From assembly GCF_014773485.1 (NCBI RefSeq), contig NZ_JACXBP010000002.1:186001-250000 (forward strand): 64,000 nucleotides of DNA. The letters are read 5' to 3'. The notes below the pieces were generated by a model. It made no database searches, was not told the DNA's origin, and was given only the letters and a program-made list of their open reading frames with translations. The DNA is from Erwinia aphidicola. GTDB lineage: Bacteria; Pseudomonadota; Gammaproteobacteria; Enterobacterales; Enterobacteriaceae. A program made the position numbers and the translations under genes. Each line of letters begins with the position of its first letter. Within the stretch, counting starts at the first letter, position 1. Positions 41,132 through 50,106 of the stretch are shown in pieces.

Positions 41132-43054
41132 TTAGTAACGCTGCTGCCACTCGCTGTCGGCAAACAGCTTATCGGACTTATTCAGGAAGTGGCGGTAGTA
41201 AGCGTCATACGCCAGCACGTTCTTCACGTAGCCACGGGTTTCTGAAAACGGGATCGTCTCCACAAACGCCACCACGTCAATGCGCCCGGCGCTGTTGCCC
41301 TGCCAGGTGCGCACCCGCGACGGACCCGCGTTGTACGCCGCCGAGGCAAAGATACGGTTCTGACCAAACTGCTGATAGACCGATTCCAGATACTGCGTAC
41401 CAATCTGGATATTGGTTTCCGCATCCAGCAGCTGGCTGCTGTTGCTGTAGCCCGGAATAGCAAATTTAGTCACGGTGTGCTGCGCCGTGGCGGGCATCAC
41501 CTGCATCAGGCCCGCGGCGCCCACCGGGGATCGCGCTTTCGGGTTCCAGGCGCTCTCCTGACGGGCGATCGCCATGGCATAGCTGATCGGGATGCTCTTA
41601 CCGCTGATATTGCGTTCAAACTGCGGCTGCCAGGCGATGGGGAAACGCTCCTGCAGGCTGTTCCACAGTTTGCCGGTGATCGTTGCCTGCACGCTGAGAT
41701 CCCACCAGTTCTGCTGACGCGCGTAGCTGGCCAGCATCTGCTGCTGCGAGGTGGTACGGCTGGAGACCAGGTAGCTCCACTCGCTGCGCGCCAGGTTATC
41801 CATCCCCCAGTACATCAGCTCGCGCACGCGGGCAATCTCAGGGCCGCTGGTCAGGCTGCTGTCGACCGCCGGAGCCGTATCAACCTGCAGCGGATAGTCC
41901 ACGCCCAGCTTTTGCGCAGCGGCCATCGGGTAGAAGCCGCGCTCCTGCATCAGCTTGCGCAGAATGCCTTGCGCTTCATCCTTGCGCCCCTGCTCCAGCA
42001 GCAGGTCGGCCTGCCAGTACTGCCACTCGTCTTTCTCTTTCGCTTCCACCGGCAGACGGGCGATCCAGGTATTCATACCGCGGCGATCGTTATTGCCCAG
42101 CGACATGCGCACCCGCCGCTCAATCAGCGACGTTGAATCGCTGCGCATCACCACATCGTCGCGCCAGCGCGCCTGTTCGCTGGTGATATCGTTGCCCATC
42201 AGACGCCAGGCCACGGTCTCTTTCAGTTCCTGCGCCTGCTGTTCGTCGAGCTTTTGCAGCTGCACCAGCGTCGGGATCATTTGGCGCGCATTCTCCACAT
42301 CGCTGCGCGCCACGCTGGCAAAGGCAATCACCGTGGCCTGGCGGGTAAAGTCGGTCGGCCCCACGCTGCGCGCGAAGTTCTCAATGGTGCCCGGATTGTT
42401 TTGCAGATCCATCACCGCATTGGCAATGGTCTGATAATCCTGCGGCAGCTGCTTAGCAAGGAAATTCACCAGGCTGCCGTTACCCGCCTTCATCGCCAGG
42501 CGGATGCGCTCCAGCGTGGTGATCGGGTTTTGCTGTCCGGCCTGCTGCCAGACGGTAAACAGCTTATCGCAGGTAGCAGGCAGCGAGGTTCCGGTCAGCC
42601 AAATCGACTTCGCTCCCTCCCAGGCCACCTGCTGCTCGCCGGTTGCCCATTTGGCGTAATACCAGTTGCAGCGCGCCGCAACCGGCTTCGGCGCCTGCGG
42701 GCTGAACACCAGCAGCCCGCGCCAGTCTTCGCGGCGGGCCAGTTCATTAACAAAGCGTGAGGAGAGCGAGCGCACCGGCGGCAGCGTCGGGTAACGTTGG
42801 ATAAATGCGTTCACCGCCAGCCCGGTCTCCTGATCGAGGTTCTGCGCCAGCTGACGATACTCCAGATAGGGATAGAGTGGATAATCGCGCAGCGTCGGCA
42901 TCAGCTGGTCGACGGTATCCATCTGCTTGCTGTCCCACGCCTGCTTGATTTGCAGGTAGCGGGTACGCTGTTCATCCAGTGAATCCGCCCAGGCACTGCC
43001 GGTGGCTGCCGTTAAGCACGCCGCTACTACCCATAACTGCCACTTGTCCGCCAT
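41132..43054 (-). CDS. slt: Soluble lytic murein transglycosylase
   Basis: 640 residues from ATG at 43054, preceded by GGGGA; an in-frame GTG at 43066 is also possible. Signal peptide with cleavage after GSAWA, then the long alpha-superhelical U and L domains. The C-terminal goose-lysozyme-like domain begins at the catalytic glutamate in MAIARQESAWNPKARSPVGAAGLMQ. Periplasmic enzyme that cleaves peptidoglycan to anhydromuropeptides. Its neighbour in E. coli is ettA; here 18.9 kb intervene. Confidence 0.97.
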   Translation of the reverse strand: MADKWQLWVVAACLTAATGSAWADSLDEQRTRYLQIKQAWDSKQMDTVDQLMPTLRDYPLYPYLEYRQLAQNLDQETGLAVNAFIQRYPTLPPVRSLSSRFVNELARREDWRGLLVFSPQAPKPVAARCNWYYAKWATGEQQVAWEGAKSIWLTGTSLPATCDKLFTVWQQAGQQNPITTLERIRLAMKAGNGSLVNFLAKQLPQDYQTIANAVMDLQNNPGTIENFARSVGPTDFTRQATVIAFASVARSDVENARQMIPTLVQLQKLDEQQAQELKETVAWRLMGNDITSEQARWRDDVVMRSDSTSLIERRVRMSLGNNDRRGMNTWIARLPVEAKEKDEWQYWQADLLLEQGRKDEAQGILRKLMQERGFYPMAAAQKLGVDYPLQVDTAPAVDSSLTSGPEIARVRELMYWGMDNLARSEWSYLVSSRTTSQQQMLASYARQQNWWDLSVQATITGKLWNSLQERFPIAWQPQFERNISGKSIPISYAMAIARQESAWNPKARSPVGAAGLMQVMPATAQHTVTKFAIPGYSNSSQLLDAETNIQIGTQYLESVYQQFGQNRIFASAAYNAGPSRVRTWQGNSAGRIDVVAFVETIPFSETRGYVKNVLAYDAYYRHFLNKSDKLFADSEWQQRY

Positions 43055-43180
43055 GACTTTCCCCACGTTACCGCCTTAATTATCCTGAACCGCGAAATGT
43101 ATCCCCTTCATGCTAACCAGGTGCGGCCCAACGTGCCATGAACTGAACAAATATTTACGGAATGACACCCCCACTCCTCT

Positions 43181-43806
43181 GTAGGGGTCGATCCTCTTTT
43201 TCGATCGACCCGGCATTGAAAACACGGAGCGACCAAAAAAAGCGGTCGCCCCCTACGCCATTTTTTCGCTCGGCACGCTCGCATTCCATTGTAGGGGTCG
43301 ATCCTCTTTTTCGATCGACCCGACATTGAAAACACGGGGCGACCAAAAAAAGCGGTCGCCCCCTACGCCATTTTTTCGCTCGGCACGCTCGCATTCCATT
43401 GTAGGGGTCGATCCTCTTTTTCGATCGACCCGGCATTGAAGATACGGGGCGACCAAAAAAAGCGGTCGCCCCCTACGCCATTTTTTCGCTCGGCACGCTC
43501 GCATTCCTTTGTAGGGGTCGATCCTCTTTTTCGATCGGCCCGGCATTGAAAACACGGAGCGACCAAAAAAAGCGGTCGCCCCCTACGCCATTTTTTCGCT
43601 CGGCACGCTCGCATTCCTTTGTAGGGGTCGATCCTCTTTTTCGATCGACCCGGCATTGAAGACACTGGGCGACCAAAAAAAGCGGTCGCCCCTACGCCAT
43701 TTTTTCGCTCGGCACGCTCGCATTCCTTTGTAGGGGTCGATCCTCTTTTTCGATCGGCCCGACATTGAAAACACGGAGCGACACAAAAAAGCGGTCGCCC
43801 CCTGCA
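43181..43806. repeat. Tandem array of six REP doublets (110-bp unit)
   Basis: Units start with GTAGGGGTCGATCC at 43181, 43291, 43401, 43511, 43621 and 43730 (periods 110, 110, 110, 110, 109). Each unit has a palindrome GGGTCGATC/GATCGACCC, a short spacer GGCATTGAAAACAC, a second palindrome GCGACC/GGTCGC in the opposite orientation (GTAG head on the minus strand), and a spacer containing CGCTCGGCACGCTCGCATTC. The sixth unit is cut short after its second palindrome. Copies differ at only a few positions, so amplification is recent. Reading frames through it are artefacts. The array begins about 125 bp upstream of slt. Confidence 0.92.
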
Positions 43807-43841
43807 ACGGTCCAACCCTTGCCCCAACTTTGTACAAAGCC

Positions 43842-43858
43842 TGCGCACTGAGCGTGCA
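43842..43858 (+). promoter_or_regulatory. Candidate NtrC binding site
   Basis: TGCGCAC-TGA-GCGTGCA resembles the NtrC consensus TGCACC-N5-GGTGCA: the right half GTGCA is exact, the left half is degenerate. It is about 85 bp upstream of the predicted sigma-54 transcript start. Only one site was found, so this is tentative. Confidence 0.35.
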
Positions 43859-43908
43859 TGCGGTCAGTCTGAATTTTAAAATATCGCTTTAAATCAATAT
43901 ATTAAAAA

Positions 43909-43925
43909 CTGGCACATCGTTTGCT
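43909..43925 (+). promoter_or_regulatory. Sigma-54 promoter of the urea operon
   Basis: CTGGCACATCGTTTGCT matches the -24/-12 consensus YTGGCAC-N5-TTGCW. The invariant GG (43911-43912) and GC (43923-43924) are exactly 12 bp apart. Predicted start of transcription is about 43936, 30 bp before the atzF ATG. It implies an enhancer-binding activator, most simply NtrC under nitrogen limitation. Confidence 0.85.
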
Positions 43926-43927
43926 TT

Positions 43928-43963
43928 GTTGAATTCCATCTTGTATACCAGACGGAATTCAAC
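43928..43963. promoter_or_regulatory. 36-bp palindromic operator overlapping the transcript start
   Basis: GTTGAATTCC (43928-43937) and GGAATTCAAC (43954-43963) are perfect inverted repeats, symmetrically placed around GTATAC (43943-43948). GTATAC-centred palindromes are typical operators of FCD-type GntR regulators, and such a regulator is the third gene of this operon. Its place over the predicted start site and just before atzF suits repression. Confidence 0.75.
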
Positions 43964-43965
43964 AT

Positions 43966-45765
43966 ATGGCTTTGACCACCGGGTTTACGCTCCAGCAGTG
44001 GCAGCAGCACCATCAGCAGCATCCACAGGAGGTGCTCTCCACGCTGGAGGCGCTGCTGGCCTCGCTCTCTATCGATGACAACGCCTGGCTCTACCTGGCG
44101 ACGAAGGCGCAGCTGCGTGCGCAGCTGGAACCGCTGCTGGTCGCCTGGCAGCAGGATCCCGCCTCGCTGCCGCTGTTTGGCGTCCCCTTTGCGGTGAAAG
44201 ACAATATTGATATTGCCGGCTGGCCGACCAGCGCCGCCTGCCCGGCATTTACCTACACCGCGGAAAGCGATGCCGTGGCAGTCGCGAATCTCAAGGCCGC
44301 CGGCGCGATTGCCATCGGCAAAACCAATCTCGATCAATACGCCACCGGGCTGGTCGGCACGCGCTCGCCGTTTGGCGCGGTGTGTAACACCTTTAATCCT
44401 GACTACGTCAGCGGCGGGTCCAGCTCTGGCTCTGCCTCCGTCACCGCGCGCGGCCTGGTGTGCTTCGCCCTTGGCACCGACACGGCCGGCTCCGGGCGCG
44501 TTCCGGCCGGGTTTAACAATATTGTTGGCCTGAAGCCCACCAAAGGCTGGCTCTCCGCCACCGGCGTGGTGCCCGCCTGCCGCCTGAATGACACCATCTC
44601 AATCTTTGCCCTGACGGTGGAAGATGCCTTCCTCGCCGCCAGCTGCGCAGGGGGTTATGACAGCCTCGACGCCTACTCGCGTGTTAACCCAGGCCTTGCC
44701 CCGGCCTCGCTGCCGGAAGCGGCGCGTTTCGCGATTCCGGCCAGTCCGGAGTTCTTCGGTGACCAACAGGCGCAGGATGCGTGGCAGGCCGCCCTGGACA
44801 AATTAATCGCTGGCGGAGCCACGCTGCATCCGATCGACTTCACCCCCTTCACTCAACTCGCCGAGCAGCTCTACTACGGCCCGTGGGTGGCAGAGCGCAC
44901 CGTGGCGGTGGGCGAAATGCTGTCGCGCCCGGAAGAGATGGACCCGGTGGTGTATGGCATCGTCGCCAGCGGCAACAGCTACAGCGCGGTGGATGCCTTT
45001 AAGGCTGAGTACCTGCGGGCCGAACTGACCCGTCAGATCCAGCAGACGCTGAGCCAGTTCGACGCCTTAGTGGTGCCCACCTCGCCGACCATTCACACCC
45101 TGGAAGAGATGAAGCAGGAGCCGGTGCGCTACAACTCGCAGTTCGGCACTTACACCAACTTCACCAACCTCGCCGACCTGTCAGCCCTTGCGCTGCCGGG
45201 CCCGTTCCGCGCCGACGGCCTGCCTGCGGGCATTACGCTGATCGCCCCGGCCTGGTATGACCGGGCGCTGGCGACCTTTGGCAGCCGCTGGCAGAAGCGC
45301 CAGGCCCTGAGCCTCGGCGCCACCGGCAGGCCGCTGCCGTTCGCCAACGATCTGCCTGCCTCCGCGCTGCACGTGCGCGTGGCGGTGGTCGGCGCGCACC
45401 TTAGCGGAATGCCGCTCAACCACCAGCTGACGCGCCGCGATGCGGTGCGGGTTGAAGAGACCACCACCGCCGCCTGCTACCGTCTGTACGCGCTGGCCAA
45501 CACTACCCCGCCAAAGCCGGGCCTGGCACGCGATAGCGCAGGCAGCGCCATTATCGTTGAGCTGTGGGATATCCCGCTGGCGCGCTTTGGCGAGTTCGTG
45601 GCGGAGATCCCCGCCCCGCTCGGCATCGGTACGCTGGAGCTGGCCGATGGCCGCACGGTGAAAGGCTTTATCTGCGAACCTGCGGCGCTGACGCAGGCCA
45701 CTGACATTACCGAATTCGGCGGCTGGCGTCGCTGGCTGAGCCGCGAGGAGAAATCTCATGTTTAG
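43966..45765 (+). CDS. atzF: Allophanate hydrolase
   Basis: 599 residues. Hydrolyses allophanate to ammonia and CO2, the second step of urea breakdown by the ATP-dependent amidolyase route. The amidase half has the Ser-cisSer-Lys triad: K78 in VPFAVKDNID, serine in GGSSSGSAS (150-158) and nucleophile S176 in TDTAGSGRVP. Residues about 465-599 are the extra C-terminal domain that drives decarboxylation of the intermediate in this family. The ATG at 43966 has only a weak GGA upstream, which lies inside the operator palindrome. It overlaps uca by 8 bp. Confidence 0.94.
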   Translation: MALTTGFTLQQWQQHHQQHPQEVLSTLEALLASLSIDDNAWLYLATKAQLRAQLEPLLVAWQQDPASLPLFGVPFAVKDNIDIAGWPTSAACPAFTYTAESDAVAVANLKAAGAIAIGKTNLDQYATGLVGTRSPFGAVCNTFNPDYVSGGSSSGSASVTARGLVCFALGTDTAGSGRVPAGFNNIVGLKPTKGWLSATGVVPACRLNDTISIFALTVEDAFLAASCAGGYDSLDAYSRVNPGLAPASLPEAARFAIPASPEFFGDQQAQDAWQAALDKLIAGGATLHPIDFTPFTQLAEQLYYGPWVAERTVAVGEMLSRPEEMDPVVYGIVASGNSYSAVDAFKAEYLRAELTRQIQQTLSQFDALVVPTSPTIHTLEEMKQEPVRYNSQFGTYTNFTNLADLSALALPGPFRADGLPAGITLIAPAWYDRALATFGSRWQKRQALSLGATGRPLPFANDLPASALHVRVAVVGAHLSGMPLNHQLTRRDAVRVEETTTAACYRLYALANTTPPKPGLARDSAGSAIIVELWDIPLARFGEFVAEIPAPLGIGTLELADGRTVKGFICEPAALTQATDITEFGGWRRWLSREEKSHV

Positions 45766-48700
45766 CACTGTTCTGATCGCTAACCGCGGCGAGATTGCCT
45801 GCCGCGCCATCCGCACCCTGAAGCGCCTCGGCGTGACCAGCGTGGCGGTCTACTCCGACGCCGATAAAAACGCGCAGCACGTCAAGGATGCCGACATCGC
45901 TATCGCCCTCGGCGGGGATAAAGCCAGCGACAGCTACCTGGCAATCGACAAGATCCTCACCGCCGCCAAACAGAGCGGTGCCCAAGCGATCTGGCCGGGC
46001 TACGGCTTCCTCTCCGAGAGCCTGGCCTTCGCCGCCGCCTGTGAAGCCGCCGGGATTGAATTTGTCGGCCCGACCGCGCAGCAGATTGGCGAGTTTGGCC
46101 TCAAGCACCGCGCGCGCGAGCTGGCCGCCGCCGCTGGCGTGCCGATGACGCCCGGCACCCCGCTGCTAGCCTCACTGGACGATGCCATCGCAGCCGCCAC
46201 CCGTATCGGCTACCCGGTGATGCTGAAAAGCACCGCGGGCGGTGGCGGCATCGGCCTGACGCGCTGCGCGGATGAGGCCGCACTCATCAGCGCCTGGGAG
46301 AGCGTGCGCCGCCTCGGCGAACAGTTCTTCAGCGACGCAGGGGTGTTTCTGGAGCGCTGCATCGACCAGGCGCGCCACGTCGAAGTACAGATCTTCGGTG
46401 ACGGTAAAGGCAAGGTTGTGGCCCTCGGCGAACGCGACTGCTCGCTGCAGCGCCGTAATCAGAAAGTGGTGGAAGAGACCCCGGCGCCGAACCTGCCTGC
46501 CGCCACCCGCGCTGCCCTGCTGGCATCCGCCGTTAAGCTCGGCGAGCTGGTCAACTATCGCAGCGCCGGGACGGTGGAATATATCTATGACGCGGCGCGC
46601 GACGAATTCTTTTTCCTCGAAGTGAACACCCGCTTACAGGTGGAGCACCCGGTCACCGAGTGCGTGACCGGGCTGGATCTGGTGGAGTGCATGCTGCAGG
46701 TCGCCGCCGGGGAACAGCCGGACTGGGCGAAGATGGCCCGGATGCCGCAGGGCGCCTCGATCGAAGTGCGTATTTACGCTGAAGATCCGCTGAAAAACTT
46801 CCAGCCCAGCCCCGGCGTATTGACCGAAGTCTGCTTCCCGGAGGGGGTGCGCGTCGACAGCTGGATCAGTACCGGCACCGAAGTCTCGCCGTTCTACGAT
46901 CCGATGATCGCCAAGCTGATTGTCCATGCCGACAGCCGCGCGGCGGCGCTGGAAAAAATGCAGGCGGCGCTCAGTGAAACCCGCCTGCACGGCATCGCCA
47001 CCAACCTCGACTACCTGCGCCAGATCGTCGCCACCGAGGCCTTCCGCACCGGCAACGTCTGGACGCGCCTGCTCGACGGCTTCACGCCAAAAGCGCCGGT
47101 GATCGAGGTGATCCAGCCCGGCACCTGGAGCAGCATTCAGGACTATCCGGGCCGCCTCGGCTACTGGGACATCGGCGTGCCGCCGTCCGGCCCGATGGAT
47201 GATTACGCTTTTCGCCTGGCCAACCGCATCGTCGGCAATGCTAAAGAGGCCGCCGGGCTGGAGTTCACTCTTCAGGGGCCAACCCTGCGTTTTCACAGCG
47301 ACGCGCTGATTGCCCTGACCGGTGCCGCCTGCCCGGCAGCGCTGGACGGCGAAGAGGTGGCGTACTGGCAGCCGCTAAAGGTTAAAGCCGGGCAGACGCT
47401 GACCCTCGGCCGTGCTCAGCAGGGTTGCCGCACCTATCTGGCGGTGCGCAACGGTTTCGACGTGCCGGAATACCTCGGCAGCCGCTCGACCTTCGCCCTG
47501 GGTCAGTTTGGCGGCCACGCCGGGCGCACCCTGCGCGTCGCCGATATGCTGGCGATCTCCCAGCCTGAGCTGGCCGCCTGCACCACGCCCGCCCCGCAGA
47601 CTGAACCCGCCGCGCTGGCCCCGGCGCAGCAGCCTGTGTATGGCGACGAGTGGCGCATCGGCGTGCTGTACGGCCCGCACGGCGCCCCGGACTTCTTCAC
47701 CCAGCAGTCGATTGACGAGTTCTTCGCCGCCGAGTGGCAGGTGCACTACAACTCAAACCGCCTCGGGGTGCGCTTAGTCGGCCCAAAACCGGGGTGGGCA
47801 CGCGCCAACGGCGGCGAAGCCGGTCTGCATCCGTCCAACGTCCACGACTGTGAATACGCCATCGGCGCGGTCAACTTTACCGGCGACTTCCCGGTGATCC
47901 TCACCCGTGACGGACCGAGCCTCGGCGGCTTCGTCTGCCCGGTGACCATCGCCAAAGCCGAACTGTGGAAGGTTGGCCAGGTGAAACCGGGTGACCGCAT
48001 CCGCTTCCATCCGATCGGTTTCGACGAGGCGCACGCGCTGGAGCAGGCGCAGGACCGCAGCGTCGACAGCCTGAGCGCCCTGCACTGCGCCCCCTTTGCC
48101 GTGCCGTCACTGGCGCAAACCGCACAGGGCTCGGGCACGGTTCTGGCGGCGATCAAAGCCACTACCAGCACGCCAACCGCGATTTATCGCCAGGCGGGCG
48201 ACAACTACATCCTGCTGGAGTATGGCGACAACGTGCTGGATCTGGCGCTGCGCCTGCGCGTTCACCTGCTGATGACTGCGCTGCGCGAGTCCGGCCAGCC
48301 GGGGGTTGAGGAGCTGTCTCCGGGCGTGCGCTCGCTGCAAATTCGCTACGACAGCCAGATCCTCAGCCAGAAACAGCTGATGACCCTGCTGCTTCAGCTG
48401 GAAAAAAATCTCGGCGACGTCACGCAGATGAAAGTGCCGTCGCGCATCGTTCACCTGCCGATGGCCTTTGAGGATAGCGCCACGCTGGGAGCGGTTGAGC
48501 GCTATGCCGAAACCGTGCGCACCAGCGCGCCGTGGCTGCCCAACAACGTTGATTTCATCCAGCGTATTAACGGCCTCAGCAGCCGTGAAGAGGTCAGCAG
48601 CACCCTTTTTGATGCCAGCTACCTGATCCTCGGCCTCGGCGACGTTTACCTCGGCGCACCGTGCGCCGTGCCGATCGACCCGCGCCACCGCCTGCTGAGC

Positions 48701-49375
48701 TCGAAATACAACCCGGCGCGCACCTTTACCGCCGAAGGTACCGTCGGCATCGGCGGCATGTACATGTGCATCTACGGCATGGACTCACCGGGCGGCTACC
48801 AGCTGGTCGGGCGCACGCTGCCAATCTGGAACAAGTTCCTCAAGAACGAACAGTTCGCCGCCAGCGAGCCGTGGCTGCTGCGCTTCTTCGACCAGGTCCG
48901 TTTCTACCCGGTGAGCGAAGCCGAGCTGGACGTGCTGCGCGACGATTTCCGCGAGGGGCGCGCCACCATTCGCATCGAGCCGTCGCTGTTTGATTTCGCC
49001 GAACATACGCAGTTTCTTAACGAAAATGCGCACTCTATCGCTGAATTCCGCCGCAGGCAGGCCAGCGCCTTTGAGACCGAAGTGGCGCTGTGGGCGCAGG
49101 AGGAGGAAGGCGCGCCGCTGACCAGCGAAGAGACGCTGTGCCCGGCGCCAGAGGATGACGGCGCGCTGCAGGTCAGCGCCGACATGAACGGCAATATCTG
49201 GAAAGTGCTGGTGCAGCCGGGCGACGAAGTGGCAGCCGGGCAGCCATTGATCATCGTGGAAGCGATGAAAATGGAGCTGGCGATCAACGCCCCGCAGGCC
49301 GGGCGCGTGAAGCGCATCGGCTGCCAGCCAGGCCGCCCGGTCAGCCCCGGCGATGCCCTGCTATGGCTGGAATAG
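45758..49375 (+). CDS. uca: Urea carboxylase (biotin-dependent)
   Basis: 1205 residues. Carboxylates urea to allophanate with ATP and bicarbonate. Domain order: biotin carboxylase (1-450, ATP loop STAGGGGIGLT near 152-162, VNTRLQVEHPVTE), carboxyltransferase parts related to KipA/KipI (about 460-1090: WSSIQDYPGRLGYW, GEAGLHPSNVHD, then PSRIVHLPMAFED), and a biotinyl domain with K1171 in VEAMKMEL. Some relatives are really guanidine carboxylases. Here no carboxyguanidine deiminase genes and no guanidine riboswitch are seen, while a urea importer follows, so urea is the more likely substrate. The start overlaps atzF by 8 bp. Confidence 0.93.
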   Translation: MFSTVLIANRGEIACRAIRTLKRLGVTSVAVYSDADKNAQHVKDADIAIALGGDKASDSYLAIDKILTAAKQSGAQAIWPGYGFLSESLAFAAACEAAGIEFVGPTAQQIGEFGLKHRARELAAAAGVPMTPGTPLLASLDDAIAAATRIGYPVMLKSTAGGGGIGLTRCADEAALISAWESVRRLGEQFFSDAGVFLERCIDQARHVEVQIFGDGKGKVVALGERDCSLQRRNQKVVEETPAPNLPAATRAALLASAVKLGELVNYRSAGTVEYIYDAARDEFFFLEVNTRLQVEHPVTECVTGLDLVECMLQVAAGEQPDWAKMARMPQGASIEVRIYAEDPLKNFQPSPGVLTEVCFPEGVRVDSWISTGTEVSPFYDPMIAKLIVHADSRAAALEKMQAALSETRLHGIATNLDYLRQIVATEAFRTGNVWTRLLDGFTPKAPVIEVIQPGTWSSIQDYPGRLGYWDIGVPPSGPMDDYAFRLANRIVGNAKEAAGLEFTLQGPTLRFHSDALIALTGAACPAALDGEEVAYWQPLKVKAGQTLTLGRAQQGCRTYLAVRNGFDVPEYLGSRSTFALGQFGGHAGRTLRVADMLAISQPELAACTTPAPQTEPAALAPAQQPVYGDEWRIGVLYGPHGAPDFFTQQSIDEFFAAEWQVHYNSNRLGVRLVGPKPGWARANGGEAGLHPSNVHDCEYAIGAVNFTGDFPVILTRDGPSLGGFVCPVTIAKAELWKVGQVKPGDRIRFHPIGFDEAHALEQAQDRSVDSLSALHCAPFAVPSLAQTAQGSGTVLAAIKATTSTPTAIYRQAGDNYILLEYGDNVLDLALRLRVHLLMTALRESGQPGVEELSPGVRSLQIRYDSQILSQKQLMTLLLQLEKNLGDVTQMKVPSRIVHLPMAFEDSATLGAVERYAETVRTSAPWLPNNVDFIQRINGLSSREEVSSTLFDASYLILGLGDVYLGAPCAVPIDPRHRLLSSKYNPARTFTAEGTVGIGGMYMCIYGMDSPGGYQLVGRTLPIWNKFLKNEQFAASEPWLLRFFDQVRFYPVSEAELDVLRDDFREGRATIRIEPSLFDFAEHTQFLNENAHSIAEFRRRQASAFETEVALWAQEEEGAPLTSEETLCPAPEDDGALQVSADMNGNIWKVLVQPGDEVAAGQPLIIVEAMKMELAINAPQAGRVKRIGCQPGRPVSPGDALLWLE

Positions 49376-49377
49376 TC

Positions 49378-50079
49378 ATGGAGGCCAAACGCAGTAAAGA
49401 TCGGCCGGAAGCGCTGGCCGATCGCGTTTACCAGCGGCTGAAAAACGACATCTTCGACTTTCGCCTGATGCCGGGCGACCGCTTCAGCGAAAGCGAAGTG
49501 GCGGAGCGCATGGAGGTCAGCCGCACGCCGGTGCGCCAGGCGCTGTTCCGCCTGGAGCGCGAAGGCTATGTCGAGGTGTGGTTCCGCAGCGGCTGGCAGG
49601 TGCGGCAGTTCGACTTCGCCTACTTCGAAGAGCTGTATGACCTGCGCATTGTGCTGGAGTGCGAAGCGGTGAAACGCCTGTGCTGCCTGCCTGCCGCTGA
49701 CTGCGCCCAGCTGCTAACCCGGCTGACCTGCTTCTGGATCGACGAAGCGCGTCTGGCAGACGGCAATGCCGTGTCGCTGCACGATGAGGCGTTCCATCTG
49801 GCGCTGGTCGCCAGCGCAGGCAACAGCGAAATGGCGCGCATTCACGCCGAACTGACGGAGAAGATCCGCATTATTCGCCGCCTCGACTTCACCCGCGCGG
49901 ATCGCATTAGCGCCACCTATAACGAACACGCGCGCATTTTACGCGCGATATTGCATCAGCACAGCGAGGAGGCTCAGCGCATCCTGACCGATCACATTGC
50001 CGGCAGTCGGGCCGAGGTCAGAAAAATTACCCTCCATATGTTACAGCAGGCAAGGCTACACAATGTTTCATCCACATAA
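49378..50079 (+). CDS. GntR-family (FCD) regulator of the urea operon
   Basis: 233 residues from ATG at 49378, 2 bp after the uca stop; an in-frame ATG at 49363 inside uca is possible but has no ribosome-binding site. Winged helix at about 10-75 (SESEVAERMEVSRTPVRQAL) and an all-helical FCD ligand domain (DLRIVLECEAV, HDEAFHLALVASAGNS, YNEHARILRAI). Placed between the catabolic and transport genes, it probably binds the GTATAC palindrome upstream of atzF. Effector unknown; urea or allophanate would fit. Confidence 0.88.
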   Translation: MEAKRSKDRPEALADRVYQRLKNDIFDFRLMPGDRFSESEVAERMEVSRTPVRQALFRLEREGYVEVWFRSGWQVRQFDFAYFEELYDLRIVLECEAVKRLCCLPAADCAQLLTRLTCFWIDEARLADGNAVSLHDEAFHLALVASAGNSEMARIHAELTEKIRIIRRLDFTRADRISATYNEHARILRAILHQHSEEAQRILTDHIAGSRAEVRKITLHMLQQARLHNVSST

Positions 50080-50106
50080 TCTTTCACTACTTTTAGGGGT
50101 TCACTG

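Noticed and set aside
43181-43806. CRISPR-like array
   Set aside because: The spacers between palindromes are the same in every unit, the unit is 110 bp and there are no cas genes nearby. A CRISPR needs unique spacers.
43108-43848. A series of overlapping minus-strand reading frames encoding a repeated basic peptide
   Set aside because: They are translations of the 110-bp REP array. The period is not a multiple of three, so the same peptide appears in all frames; no ribosome-binding sites were found.
43807-43908. Guanidine (ykkC-type) riboswitch upstream of the urea carboxylase operon
   Set aside because: I could not find the conserved stem-loop motifs, and the predicted sigma-54 start would leave a leader of only about 30 nt.
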